Positions 1-6,116 of a stretch of DNA of 7,762 nt are shown here, piece after piece (the first letter of the stretch is position 1; every line of letters begins with the position of its first letter). The notes beneath the pieces were generated by a model, which did not search any database, had not been told where the DNA came from, and saw nothing but the letters and a program-made list of their open reading frames with translations. The stretch is from Burkholderiaceae bacterium. Its GTDB lineage: Bacteria; Pseudomonadota; Gammaproteobacteria; Burkholderiales; Burkholderiaceae_C. Position numbers and translations under genes: made by a program. The stretch is taken from contig JAISNB010000113.1 of NCBI GenBank assembly GCA_031276435.1, positions 1-7,762 on the forward strand, read 5' to 3'.

Positions 1-42
1 TGCGCCGCGCTTGCCCAAGGGAGCGAGGGCAATGTTTAGATT

Positions 43-78
43 CCCTCCCCCTGTGGGGGGAGGGTTAGGGAGAGGGGC
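43..78 (-). repeat. GC-rich palindromic intergenic repeat, copy A (inverted)
   Basis: Reads CCCTCCCCCTGTGGGGGGAG followed by GGTTAGGGAGAGGGGC. Its complement gives the CCCTCTCCCTAACCCTCCCCC order, so it is opposite in orientation to copies B, C and D. The C-run/G-run arms can pair as a short hairpin. Positions 1-30 (TTGCCCAAGGGAGCGAGGGC at the right end) look like the end of a further copy cut by the window edge. This family of CCCTCACCC/CTCTCCCC repeats is common between genes in many proteobacteria; its function is not established. Confidence 0.6.
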
Positions 79-110
79 AGGACAGGAATTATTTCGCGAT
101 GGTACAAATT

Positions 111-157
111 CCCCTCACCAGGCGCTGCGCGCCACCCTCTCCCCAAGGGGCGAGGGT
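111..157 (+). repeat. GC-rich palindromic intergenic repeat, copy B, interrupted
   Basis: CCCCTCACC is separated from ACCCTCTCCCC by an extra segment containing GCGCTGCGCG (122-131), and is followed by AAGGGGCGAGGGT. The arm CTCTCCCC pairs imperfectly with GGGGCGAG over a short AA loop. The same GCGCTGCGCG decamer precedes copy C at 236-245, so the inserted piece may be the flanking part of another unit, which suggests recombination or nesting between copies. Confidence 0.6.
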
Positions 158-246
158 AGAACAGTGAAATGTGGCGAGGCTGATGATTTAATTCCATCTC
201 CCGTGATGATTAGGAATAGGAGTATGAGAATATTTGCGCTGCGCGT

Positions 247-286
247 CCCCCTCACCCTACCCTCTCCTCCTAAAGGGGGCAAGGGG
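247..286 (+). repeat. GC-rich palindromic intergenic repeat, copy C
   Basis: CCCCCTCACCCTACCCTCTC is followed by CTCCTAAAGGGGGCAAGGGG. It has the same order of elements as copies B and D, with the hairpin arms less exact. It is immediately preceded by TGCGCTGCGCG (235-245), a motif that also precedes or interrupts the other left-end copies in similar form. Confidence 0.6.
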
Positions 287-317
287 AAAGGGTATATAAA
301 TGCGCCGCACGGAAAAT

Positions 318-353
318 CCCCTCACCCTGTCCCTCTCCCCAAGAGGCGAGGGG
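318..353 (+). repeat. GC-rich palindromic intergenic repeat, copy D
   Basis: CCCCTCACCCTGTCCCTCTC is followed by CCCAAGAGGCGAGGGG. The CCTCTCCCC and GAGGCGAGG parts form an imperfect dyad. A related flank, TGCGCCGCACG (301-311), lies just upstream. The repeat produces the spurious Pro/Leu/Arg-rich translations seen in this region. Confidence 0.6.
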
Positions 354-381
354 AATGAAAAGAGGCGCTCCCTTTGTCTTT

Positions 382-418
382 GTCATTGCGAGTGCCCGCA
401 GGGCACGTGGCAATCCAC
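382..418 (+). repeat. TCATTGCGAG...GCAATCC hairpin repeat
   Basis: The segment has GTCATTGCGA at the left and GGCAATCCA at the right. Outer arms ATTGC (385-389) and GCAAT (410-414) are complementary. Inside them GTGCCC (392-397) and GGGCAC (401-406) form a perfect 6-bp stem over the loop GCA. This is the layout of a widespread bacterial intergenic repeat that I know as TCATTGCGAGCG...GCAATCC; its role is unknown. No T run follows on either strand, so it is a poor fit to an intrinsic terminator, although it lies downstream of the minus-strand gene ending at 469. Confidence 0.6.
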
Positions 419-436
419 CGCTCCATGCTTCATTAC

Positions 437-455
437 CTCGCCCTCTTGGAGAGCG
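437..455 (-). repeat. Degenerate half copy of the GC-rich palindromic repeat
   Basis: CCTCGCCCTCTTGGAGAGC resembles the complement of the CTCTCCCCAAGGGGCGAGG half of the full repeat, with small changes. It lies 14 nt beyond the stop codon of the minus-strand gene, so it would be transcribed into that gene's 3' end and could form a short stem there. Confidence 0.4.
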
Positions 456-468
456 CGTGGCGCAGACT

Positions 469-1230
469 TCAGGGTGCGGGGGTTTCGGTGGCGGTCGGTT
501 TGACGCGCTGTTGTTGAAGTTCTTGCTTGGCCTGCGCTATGACCTTGTCCAGTTTGCTGGCCACTTCTGGACTTTGCGTTTTGCGGGCTTGTTCGCAAAA
601 CGCCAGGACGCGCTCATGCTGGACGGCGTTGGAAGCGAGCGACCAGTTGGCCGCGCCGCCGATGCCCAGCCGGTCAGTATCGCCCCGGATGTCGATCCAC
701 GGCAGCGCCGTCATGATTCTTTCAACTGGCGCGCGCTCGCCCGTGGCCATGAATTTGCCCCAAAGCGCATCCAGTACCCACGGCCCCTGCTCCAGCGGGA
801 TTTGCTCAACTGTCAGTGGATTGCCCTGCCTGAAGGGTTCAAAACCCTGTTTGAGACCGGGGTGTCGATCCAGAAGGATCATGACTTTGGGCTTCGCGTC
901 GGGCAGGCCGGAGTACCAAAGCCCCAGCACGATCGCCGCCAGGTACGTTTCTTTCAGATCGGCCAGCGCGCTGCTCCAGGCATCGACTTTTTCGGGGTTG
1001 GCGCGGAAAACGCCCGACAGGAAGCCCATCATGGGCGCAACCATGTTCTTTTTGTCCGGAAAGGAGCGGCTGATGTATTGCATCGCTTCAGGAAGGCGAT
1101 CGGGTTCAGGCTTTTTGTAGTAGAACGTCATCCAGCGCGCGACTTCTTCCTGCGACTGGAATGCGGTTTGCGCCCAACTCGCCGGGGCCATGAGCACACA
1201 CATGAAAACGATCAAAAGAAAACGCGACAT
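469..1230 (-). CDS. Secreted protein of unknown function (Sec signal peptide)
   Basis: A 253-residue protein. The frame extends further upstream to 1368, but I chose the ATG at 1228-1230 because it starts a textbook signal peptide: residues 1-20 with Arg3, a hydrophobic core (FLLIVFMCVLM) and an Ala-x-Ala-like site (ASWA before QT). It also has AAGGGG about 8 nt upstream. The mature part is mostly helical in character, with Trp-rich stretches (WMTFYYKKPEPDRLPEAM near residue 32, then MVAPMMGFLSGVFRANPEKV around 62-81, and ALWGKFMATGERAP around 165). Its Lys/Gln-rich C-terminal end could be a short amphipathic helix. It resembles a group of uncharacterised proteobacterial exported proteins I recall only vaguely; no enzyme motif is visible. 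It is probably periplasmic. It is divergent from dapC, with 118 nt between the starts. Confidence 0.8.
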   Translation of the reverse strand: MSRFLLIVFMCVLMAPASWAQTAFQSQEEVARWMTFYYKKPEPDRLPEAMQYISRSFPDKKNMVAPMMGFLSGVFRANPEKVDAWSSALADLKETYLAAIVLGLWYSGLPDAKPKVMILLDRHPGLKQGFEPFRQGNPLTVEQIPLEQGPWVLDALWGKFMATGERAPVERIMTALPWIDIRGDTDRLGIGGAANWSLASNAVQHERVLAFCEQARKTQSPEVASKLDKVIAQAKQELQQQRVKPTATETPAP

Positions 1231-1348
1231 CTTTTTCCCCTTGGACAAGCCTTCTGACACGCATACGACCGATGGCCATGTTACAAGAGCGGTGGCGCAT
1301 GTCGCGTCCTGCCCGCGCGCGCCGACGCAAACCGGATAATCCTGCCCC
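1231..1348. promoter_or_regulatory. Divergent intergenic region between secreted-protein gene and dapC
   Basis: These 118 nt must contain, or lie next to, the start signals for both directions. Toward dapC, GATAAT at 1335-1340 is a good -10 match, but no clear -35 lies 16-18 nt before it. Only 8 nt separate it from the dapC ATG, so initiation there would give a nearly leaderless transcript. TTACAA at 1281-1286 has no well-spaced -10 after it. For the minus-strand gene I see no convincing promoter pair. Confidence 0.35.
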
Positions 1349-2560
1349 ATGAATCCCCTGCTTTCCAAGCTTCAGCCCTACCCGTTCGAGCGGCTGCGCC
1401 AGTTGTTTGCCGACGTTGCGCCGCCTCCCGGTTTTCGGCCCATCAGTCTGGGCATTGGCGAGCCACGCCACGCCACGCCCGCTTTCATCCAGCAGGCTTT
1501 GACCGACGCGCTGGGCGCCGGGCTTGCCAGTTATCCGGCCACGGCGGGCGAGGCCGCTTTGCGCCAAGCCTGCGCCGACTGGCTGCGCGCGCGCTACGGT
1601 GTCAGGGTGGATGCGGCCACGCAGGTGCTGCCCACGCTCGGCTCGCGCGAGGCGCTGTTCGCGCTGGCGCAAAGCGTGATTGACCCGACCCGCGCGGGTG
1701 GCGCTGTTGTGGTGTGCCCCAATCCGTTCTATCAAATCTACGAGGGCGCGGCTCTGCTGGCCGGGGCCACGCCGCACTATGCGCCCTGCGATCCGGCGCG
1801 CAATTTCGCGCCGCGATGGGACGCGGTGCCCGCCGCGGTCTGGGCGCGCACGCAATTGGTCTATGTGTGTTCGCCGGGCAATCCCACGGGCGCGGTGATG
1901 CCGCTGGCCGAGTGGAAGATGCTGTTCGATCTGAGCGAGCAGCATGGTTTTGTGATTGCCTCTGACGAGTGCTACAGCGAAATTTACTTTCAGGATGAAG
2001 CGCCTCTTGGCGCGCTCCAGGCCGCCGCAAAGCTGGGCCGCGGCGGCACCTTCGCGCGCCTGGTTGTGCTCACCAGTTTGTCCAAGCGCAGCAATGTGCC
2101 GGGTTTGCGCTCTGGTTTTGTGGCGGGTGATGCCAGCATCATCCGGCCTTTTTTGCTGTACCGCACTTACCATGGCAGCGCCATGGGCGCGGCGGTGCAG
2201 GCGGCCAGCAAGGCGGCCTGGAGCGACGAGGCGCACGTGGTTGAAAACCGCCGCCTTTACCGCGAGAAATTCGCGCGCGTGGCGCCCATGCTGGAGCCGC
2301 TGATGGATGTGCGCCTACCCGACGCAGGTTTTTACCTGTGGGCTGGCGTGCCAGCGGCGTGGAAAGGCTCTGACACCGGTTTCGCGCGCGATTTGCTGGC
2401 TCAATACAATATCACCGTGTTGCCCGGCAGCTTCCTGGCCCGCGACGCTGATGGCATCAACCCCGGCCAAGGCCGTGTGCGCATGGCGTTGGTGGCCGAT
2501 GTGGCCGAGTGTGTCGAAGCCGCCGGGCGCATTGTTGAACTGATTCAATCCAGAACCTGA
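1349..2560 (+). CDS. dapC: Succinyldiaminopimelate aminotransferase DapC
   Basis: A 403-residue cytosolic fold-type I, PLP-dependent aminotransferase. It converts N-succinyl-2-amino-6-ketopimelate and glutamate to N-succinyl-LL-diaminopimelate and 2-oxoglutarate. Visible motifs: a substrate-loop region (SLGIGEPRHATP, 33-44), GSREALF (98-104), SPGNPTG with Asn178, ASDECYSEIY with Asp206 and Tyr209 (PLP ring and phenolate contacts), TSLSKRSNVPGLR with Lys246 as the Schiff-base lysine, and a C-terminal GRVRMAL with the likely carboxylate-binding Arg at 376-378. Length is normal for betaproteobacterial DapC. Family membership is certain; DapC rather than another class I/II aminotransferase rests on overall similarity and on dapD following after 17 nt. 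No good Shine-Dalgarno precedes the ATG (CCTGCCCC), which fits a leaderless or weakly initiated message. Confidence 0.93.
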   Translation: MNPLLSKLQPYPFERLRQLFADVAPPPGFRPISLGIGEPRHATPAFIQQALTDALGAGLASYPATAGEAALRQACADWLRARYGVRVDAATQVLPTLGSREALFALAQSVIDPTRAGGAVVVCPNPFYQIYEGAALLAGATPHYAPCDPARNFAPRWDAVPAAVWARTQLVYVCSPGNPTGAVMPLAEWKMLFDLSEQHGFVIASDECYSEIYFQDEAPLGALQAAAKLGRGGTFARLVVLTSLSKRSNVPGLRSGFVAGDASIIRPFLLYRTYHGSAMGAAVQAASKAAWSDEAHVVENRRLYREKFARVAPMLEPLMDVRLPDAGFYLWAGVPAAWKGSDTGFARDLLAQYNITVLPGSFLARDADGINPGQGRVRMALVADVAECVEAAGRIVELIQSRT

Positions 2561-2577
2561 AAGCCTTCTTTTCATTC

Positions 2578-3411
2578 ATGACACTTCATTTGCAGAAAAT
2601 CATCGACAGCGCCTGGGAAAACCGTGCCCAACTCAGCCCGGACAGCGCGCCCAAGGCACTGGTCGATGCCGTAGAGCACGTGATCCTCGATCTCAATGCC
2701 GGACGCCTGCGCGTGGCCACCCGCCAAGCCGTGGGGCAATGGACGGTGCACCAGTGGATCAAGAAAGCCGTGCTGCTGTCGTTTCTCCTGAAAGACAACG
2801 CGCCCATGCGCGCGGGCGATTTGTGCTATTTCGACAAGGTGCCCACCAAGTTCGGCCACATGGACGCGGCTGCGCTGCAAGCCGCTGGCGTGCGCGTGGT
2901 ACCGCCAGCGGTGGCGCGGCGCGGCAGTTTCATTGGCAAGGGCGCGGTGCTGATGCCCAGTTACGTGAACATCGGCGCCTATGTGGACGAGGGCGCGATG
3001 GTGGATACCTGGGCCACCGTAGGCTCTTGCGCGCAAGTGGGCAAGAACGTGCATTTGTCTGGCGGCGTGGGGCTGGGCGGCGTGCTCGAACCCGTGCAGG
3101 CCAATCCCACCATCATTGAGGACAACTGCTTCATCGGCGCGCGCTCCGAGGTTGTAGAAGGCGTGATCGTCGAGGAAAACGCCGTGCTCGGCATGGGCGT
3201 GTACCTGGGCCAGAGCACGCCCATCTTCAACCGCGCCACGGGCCAGATCCACTATGGCCGCGTGCCCGCGGGCAGTGTGGTCATCAGCGGCAGCCTGCCC
3301 AAGCAAACCGCCAGCGGCCAGGCTTACAGCCTGTATGCTGCGGTGATCGTCAAGACCGTGGACGCGCGCACGCGCTCCAAGGTCGACATCAACGAGTTGC
3401 TGCGTCCCTGA
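2578..3411 (+). CDS. dapD: Tetrahydrodipicolinate N-succinyltransferase DapD
   Basis: A 277-residue enzyme, close to the usual 274 residues. It transfers succinyl from succinyl-CoA to tetrahydrodipicolinate and commits the pathway to the succinylase branch. The N-terminal helical domain (about 1-100) includes WTVHQWIKKAVLLSFLL (55-71). From about 113 to 245 comes the left-handed parallel beta-helix of hexapeptide repeats, for example GSFIGKGAVLMPSYVNIGAYV and GAMVDTWATVGSCAQVGKNVHLSGG in sequence. Asp143 in MVDTWATVG and the acidic residues of ARSEVVEG (Glu191, Glu194) lie where the catalytic acids of the family are expected. The C-terminal part (PKQTASGQAYSLYAAVIVK) forms the trimer and CoA-site end. 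It starts 17 nt after the dapC stop, with only a weak GAAAG upstream, so translational coupling with dapC is likely. Confidence 0.97.
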   Translation: MTLHLQKIIDSAWENRAQLSPDSAPKALVDAVEHVILDLNAGRLRVATRQAVGQWTVHQWIKKAVLLSFLLKDNAPMRAGDLCYFDKVPTKFGHMDAAALQAAGVRVVPPAVARRGSFIGKGAVLMPSYVNIGAYVDEGAMVDTWATVGSCAQVGKNVHLSGGVGLGGVLEPVQANPTIIEDNCFIGARSEVVEGVIVEENAVLGMGVYLGQSTPIFNRATGQIHYGRVPAGSVVISGSLPKQTASGQAYSLYAAVIVKTVDARTRSKVDINELLRP

Positions 3412-3527
3412 GAGAAGGCGCAAACAACCCCAATGCGCGCGCCTTCTGCCCCCGCCGCGCCCTGAAAACCAGCGACAGAAGGCGACGCCTTGGCCCATTC
3501 AAATTACACCGTCCCGAAAGATTTTCC
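3412..3527 (+). promoter_or_regulatory. dapD-pilU leader with alternative hairpins
   Basis: Four complementary blocks lie in the 116-nt gap. A is AGAAGGCGC (3413-3421) and B is GCGCCTTCT (3439-3447), a perfect 9-bp stem. B extended as CGCCTTCTG (3440-3448) also pairs perfectly with C, CAGAAGGCG (3476-3484). AAGGCG within C (3479-3484) also matches D, CGCCTT (3486-3491), with one base between them, although a hairpin that tight would lose its innermost pairs. A:B and B:C are mutually exclusive, as are B:C and C:D. No T run follows any stem, so none is a canonical intrinsic terminator. This could be an attenuator-like switch, an mRNA processing or stabilising site, or merely a repeated motif. 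The function is inference. Confidence 0.4.
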
Positions 3528-4775
3528 ATGACCGCAAGCACCCAGGCTCCCCCAGCCACCATGATGGAACGCATACTGCATCTGATGGTGCAGAAAAAAG
3601 CCTCTGACGTGCTGCTGTCGGCCCACGCGCCAGCAACCATCAAGATCAATGGCGATTGTTTTCCCATCAGCAACCAGTTGATGCCCGTCGACGGGCCGAT
3701 CAACCTGCTCAAAGAGGTGCTGCCGCCCAAACGCATCGACGAGTTGCTGGAAACCGGCGAGCTGAACATGGCCTTGCACCGGCACAACGTGGGCAGTTTC
3801 CGCATTTCGGCCATGCGCCAGCGCGGCACCTATGCCGCGGTGATTCGTTTCATCAACTCGCAGATTGGCTCCCTGGACGATCTGAACCTGCCGCCCGTGC
3901 TGGCCAAACTGGTCATGGAAGAGCGTGGCCTGATTTTGATGGCGGGCGCCACCGGCGCTGGCAAGTCCACCACGCTGGCGGCCATGATCGAACACCGCAA
4001 CCAGCACATGGCCGGGCACATTCTGACCATCGAGGATCCGGTGGAATACACCTTCACCAACAAGAAGTCGGTCATCAACCAGCGTGAGGTTGGCTCTGAC
4101 ACCGCCGACATGCAAATCGGCCTGAAAAACGCGCTGCGCCAAGCGCCCGATGTCATCATGATCGGCGAAATCCGCGACCGCGAAACCATGTCGGCGGCCA
4201 TCGCCTACGCGCAATCGGGCCACATCTGCCTGGCAACCCTGCACGCCAATAACAGCCAGCAGGCGCTGCACCGCATCCTGACCTTCTACCCGGCTGAAGT
4301 GCGCCCGACGCTGTTGAGCGATCTGGCGGCAGCCCTCAGATCCATCGTCTCGCAGCGCCTGCTCAAGTCCGTGGACGGCAAGCGCACCCCCGCCATGGAG
4401 GTGCTGATCAACACCAAGCTGATTCAGGAGCTGATCGAAGAAGGCGACCTTCCCGGCATCAAGGAAGCCATGGACAACTCCATCGCCGAAGGCTCCCAGA
4501 CCTTCGAGCAAGACCTGGCGCGCCTGGTCACCGAAGGCCGGGTCGAGCGCAACGAGGCGCTGGCCTTTGCTGACTCCCCCACCAACCTGCTGTGGCGCCT
4601 GCAAAACGAGGCGGGACGCCACGCCCTGGTGGCCGAAGACAGGCCCAGCGACGAGCCGTCGTTCACCGAAATCGCACTGGACATCAAGCCCAGCGGTTTC
4701 CGCACCACCGGCTTCGGGCCGTCCACCTTTGGCTCCAGCGGTTTCGACAACCTGCGCTTCAAACCCCAGCAGTAA
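3528..4775 (+). CDS. pilU: PilU/PilT-type type IV pilus retraction ATPase
   Basis: A 415-residue member of the secretion-ATPase superfamily that powers pilus retraction at the inner membrane. The N-terminal PAS-like domain (about 12-115) contains LMVQKKASDVLLSAHAPATI. The RecA-like domain carries Walker A GATGAGKST (140-148), an Asp box ILTIEDPVEY (165-174, Glu169), Walker B VIMIGEIRD with Glu214, and a His box GHICLATLHANN (His232, His239). The C-terminal part, with EGSQTFEQDLARLV and EALAFADSPTNLLWRL, fits PilU better than PilT. Residues about 375-415 form an extra Gly/Phe/Ser-rich tail with repeated GF pairs (SGFRTTGFGPSTFGSSGF), longer than the roughly 380 residues I expect for PilU. Its location away from pilT, between dapD and dapE, is unusual functionally but is, as I recall, seen in related betaproteobacteria. 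The start has only a weak GAAAG upstream; the MM at residues 12-13 is an alternative. Confidence 0.88.
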   Translation: MTASTQAPPATMMERILHLMVQKKASDVLLSAHAPATIKINGDCFPISNQLMPVDGPINLLKEVLPPKRIDELLETGELNMALHRHNVGSFRISAMRQRGTYAAVIRFINSQIGSLDDLNLPPVLAKLVMEERGLILMAGATGAGKSTTLAAMIEHRNQHMAGHILTIEDPVEYTFTNKKSVINQREVGSDTADMQIGLKNALRQAPDVIMIGEIRDRETMSAAIAYAQSGHICLATLHANNSQQALHRILTFYPAEVRPTLLSDLAAALRSIVSQRLLKSVDGKRTPAMEVLINTKLIQELIEEGDLPGIKEAMDNSIAEGSQTFEQDLARLVTEGRVERNEALAFADSPTNLLWRLQNEAGRHALVAEDRPSDEPSFTEIALDIKPSGFRTTGFGPSTFGSSGFDNLRFKPQQ

Positions 4776-4816
4776 CCGCGCCCTGCCGCGCCCACCGATT
4801 CGCCCCCCCGTGTTGT

Positions 4817-5998
4817 ATGACTGAAACCCGTCGCCTGGCCGAGGCGCTGATTGCCCGCCCTTCGGTCACGCCGCTCGATGGCGGCTGCATGGATTTGCTG
4901 CGCGCGCGGCTGGCGCCCTTGGGCTTTGCGTGCGAGCGCATGGACAGCGGAGCGGACAGCTTTCGCGTCTGCAACCTGTGGGCCAAACGCGCGGCCACGC
5001 CAGCGGCGGTGGCAGCGGACGCGCCGCCCTCAAGCATCAAAACCCTGGTCTTTGCCGGCCACACCGACGTCGTTCCCCCAGGCCCTGCGCAATGCTGGCA
5101 AAGCGACCCGTTCACCCCCACCGAGCGCGACGGCAAACTCCATGGCCGCGGCGCCAGCGACATGAAAAGCGCCATCGCCGCCTTTGTGGTGGCCGTGGAA
5201 GAATTCCTGGCCCAGGCGCCGCAAGCGCCGCTGCACATCGCGCTGCTACTGACCAGCGACGAAGAAGGCCCCGCCGTCGATGGCACCGCGGTGGTCTGCC
5301 AGAGGCTGCGGCAACGCGGCGAGCGCATCGACTACTGCATCGTCGGCGAACCCACCGCCACGCGCGCCACGGGCGACGTCATCAAAAACGGACGGCGCGG
5401 CACCTTGAGTGGCAAACTCGTCGTACATGGTGTCCAGGGGCACATTGCCTATCCGCAACTGGCACGCAACCCCATCCACGCCCTCGCGCCCGCGCTGGCC
5501 GAACTGGTCGCCACCGAATGGGACGGCGGCAACGCCTTTTTCCCGCCCACCAGTTGGCAGGTCAGCAACATCCACGCGGGCACTGGCGCGGGCAACGTCA
5601 TCCCGGGCGAGGCGGTGGTGGACTTCAACTTCCGCTTCTGCACCGAGAGCACGCCCGAATCGCTGCAAACCCGGCTTGTGGCCGTGCTGGACAGACACGC
5701 TCTGGACTACGCGCTGGACTGGACACTGGGCGGCCTGCCCTTTCTCACGCCGCCGGGCACACTGGTGCGGGCCGTGCGGCAAGCCATCCACGCCGAAACC
5801 GGGCTGGACGCCGCGCTCTCGACCACTGGCGGCACCAGCGATGGCCGCTTCATCGCGCAAATCTGCCCGCAAGTCATCGAACTGGGGCCGCCCAACGCCA
5901 GCATCCACAAAGTGGACGAACACATTGCGCTGGCCGACCTGGCGGCGCTCAAGAACATCTACCGCCGCGTGCTGGAAAACCTGGCCGCGCAGGCGTAG
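4817..5998 (+). CDS. dapE: Succinyl-diaminopimelate desuccinylase DapE
   Basis: A 393-residue M20-family, di-zinc amidohydrolase. It hydrolyses N-succinyl-LL-diaminopimelate to LL-diaminopimelate and succinate in the cytosol. Expected metal ligands and catalytic residues are all visible: His82 and Asp84 in AGHTDVVPPG, Asp115 in GRGASDMKS, the Glu149-Glu150 pair in TSDEEGP, Glu178 in VGEPTAT, and His364 in NASIHKVDE. The dimerisation domain (about 190-305) includes VHGVQGHIAYPQLARNPIH. The ATG at 4817 is chosen because MTETRRLAEALIARPSVTP matches the family N-terminus; the open frame upstream overlaps pilU and is not protein-like. An Ala/Pro-rich insertion at 58-72 explains part of the excess over the usual ~375 residues. 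It starts 41 nt after pilU, with no clear Shine-Dalgarno and a run of seven C just upstream. Confidence 0.96.
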   Translation: MTETRRLAEALIARPSVTPLDGGCMDLLRARLAPLGFACERMDSGADSFRVCNLWAKRAATPAAVAADAPPSSIKTLVFAGHTDVVPPGPAQCWQSDPFTPTERDGKLHGRGASDMKSAIAAFVVAVEEFLAQAPQAPLHIALLLTSDEEGPAVDGTAVVCQRLRQRGERIDYCIVGEPTATRATGDVIKNGRRGTLSGKLVVHGVQGHIAYPQLARNPIHALAPALAELVATEWDGGNAFFPPTSWQVSNIHAGTGAGNVIPGEAVVDFNFRFCTESTPESLQTRLVAVLDRHALDYALDWTLGGLPFLTPPGTLVRAVRQAIHAETGLDAALSTTGGTSDGRFIAQICPQVIELGPPNASIHKVDEHIALADLAALKNIYRRVLENLAAQA

Positions 5999-6116
5999 CC
6001 GCGTACCGCGAACACCTGGTGGATTCAATGGCTTGCAAACGTGCGCGCTGGCTGGGCCGCGGCCTGCAAGGCGCAAAACACAACCCTCACCCCCCGGCCT
6101 TGCCACAACACGCACC
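5999..6116 (+). promoter_or_regulatory. dapE-prmB gap with a hairpin before prmB
   Basis: This 118-nt gap has GCAAGGC (6066-6072) and GCCTTGC (6097-6103), a perfect 7-bp inverted repeat with a 24-nt loop that ends 13 nt before the prmB ATG. A perfect 10-bp palindrome, GGCCGCGGCC, sits at 6055-6064. The loop contains AACCCTCACCCCCC, which resembles the start of the intergenic palindromic repeat. No T run follows, so termination is not supported; an effect on prmB translation is possible. I see no promoter. Confidence 0.35.

Larger units (their letters stand above)
1..468. other. Gene-free intergenic region rich in short palindromic repeats
   Basis: No reading frame here looks like a real protein. 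The open frames translate the repeats into typical artefact peptides rich in Pro, Arg and Gly, and none has a ribosome binding site with protein-like composition after it. The stretch holds several copies of a GC-rich dyad repeat and one hairpin of the TCATTGCGAG type, listed separately. It ends at the stop codon of the convergent-facing secreted-protein gene at 469. Between repeats, 158-235 is relatively AT-rich and I see nothing specific in it. Confidence 0.75.

Noticed and set aside
1..455. CRISPR or tRNA cluster suggested by regularly occurring dyads
   Set aside because: Copies are irregularly spaced and diverged, occur in both orientations, and show no tRNA cloverleaf or TTCRANY box.
355..1257. 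A 300-codon plus-strand frame opposite the secreted-protein gene
   Set aside because: It is the antisense shadow of a gene with a clear signal peptide and RBS, and its first part translates the intergenic repeats.
1106..2236. A 376-codon minus-strand frame over dapC
   Set aside because: GC-rich antisense shadow with His/Arg/Gly-rich composition; dapC in the other strand has all family motifs.
3413..3447. Rho-independent terminator after dapD
   Set aside because: The 9-bp stem is real, but the loop is 17 nt and GCCCCCG rather than a T run follows.
3504..4622. A 372-codon minus-strand frame over pilU
   Set aside because: Antisense shadow; Walker A, Walker B and His box are all encoded on the plus strand.
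4592..4816. Upstream extension of the dapE frame overlapping pilU
   Set aside because: The translation is Arg/Pro-rich and unlike DapE; the family N-terminus begins at the ATG at 4817.
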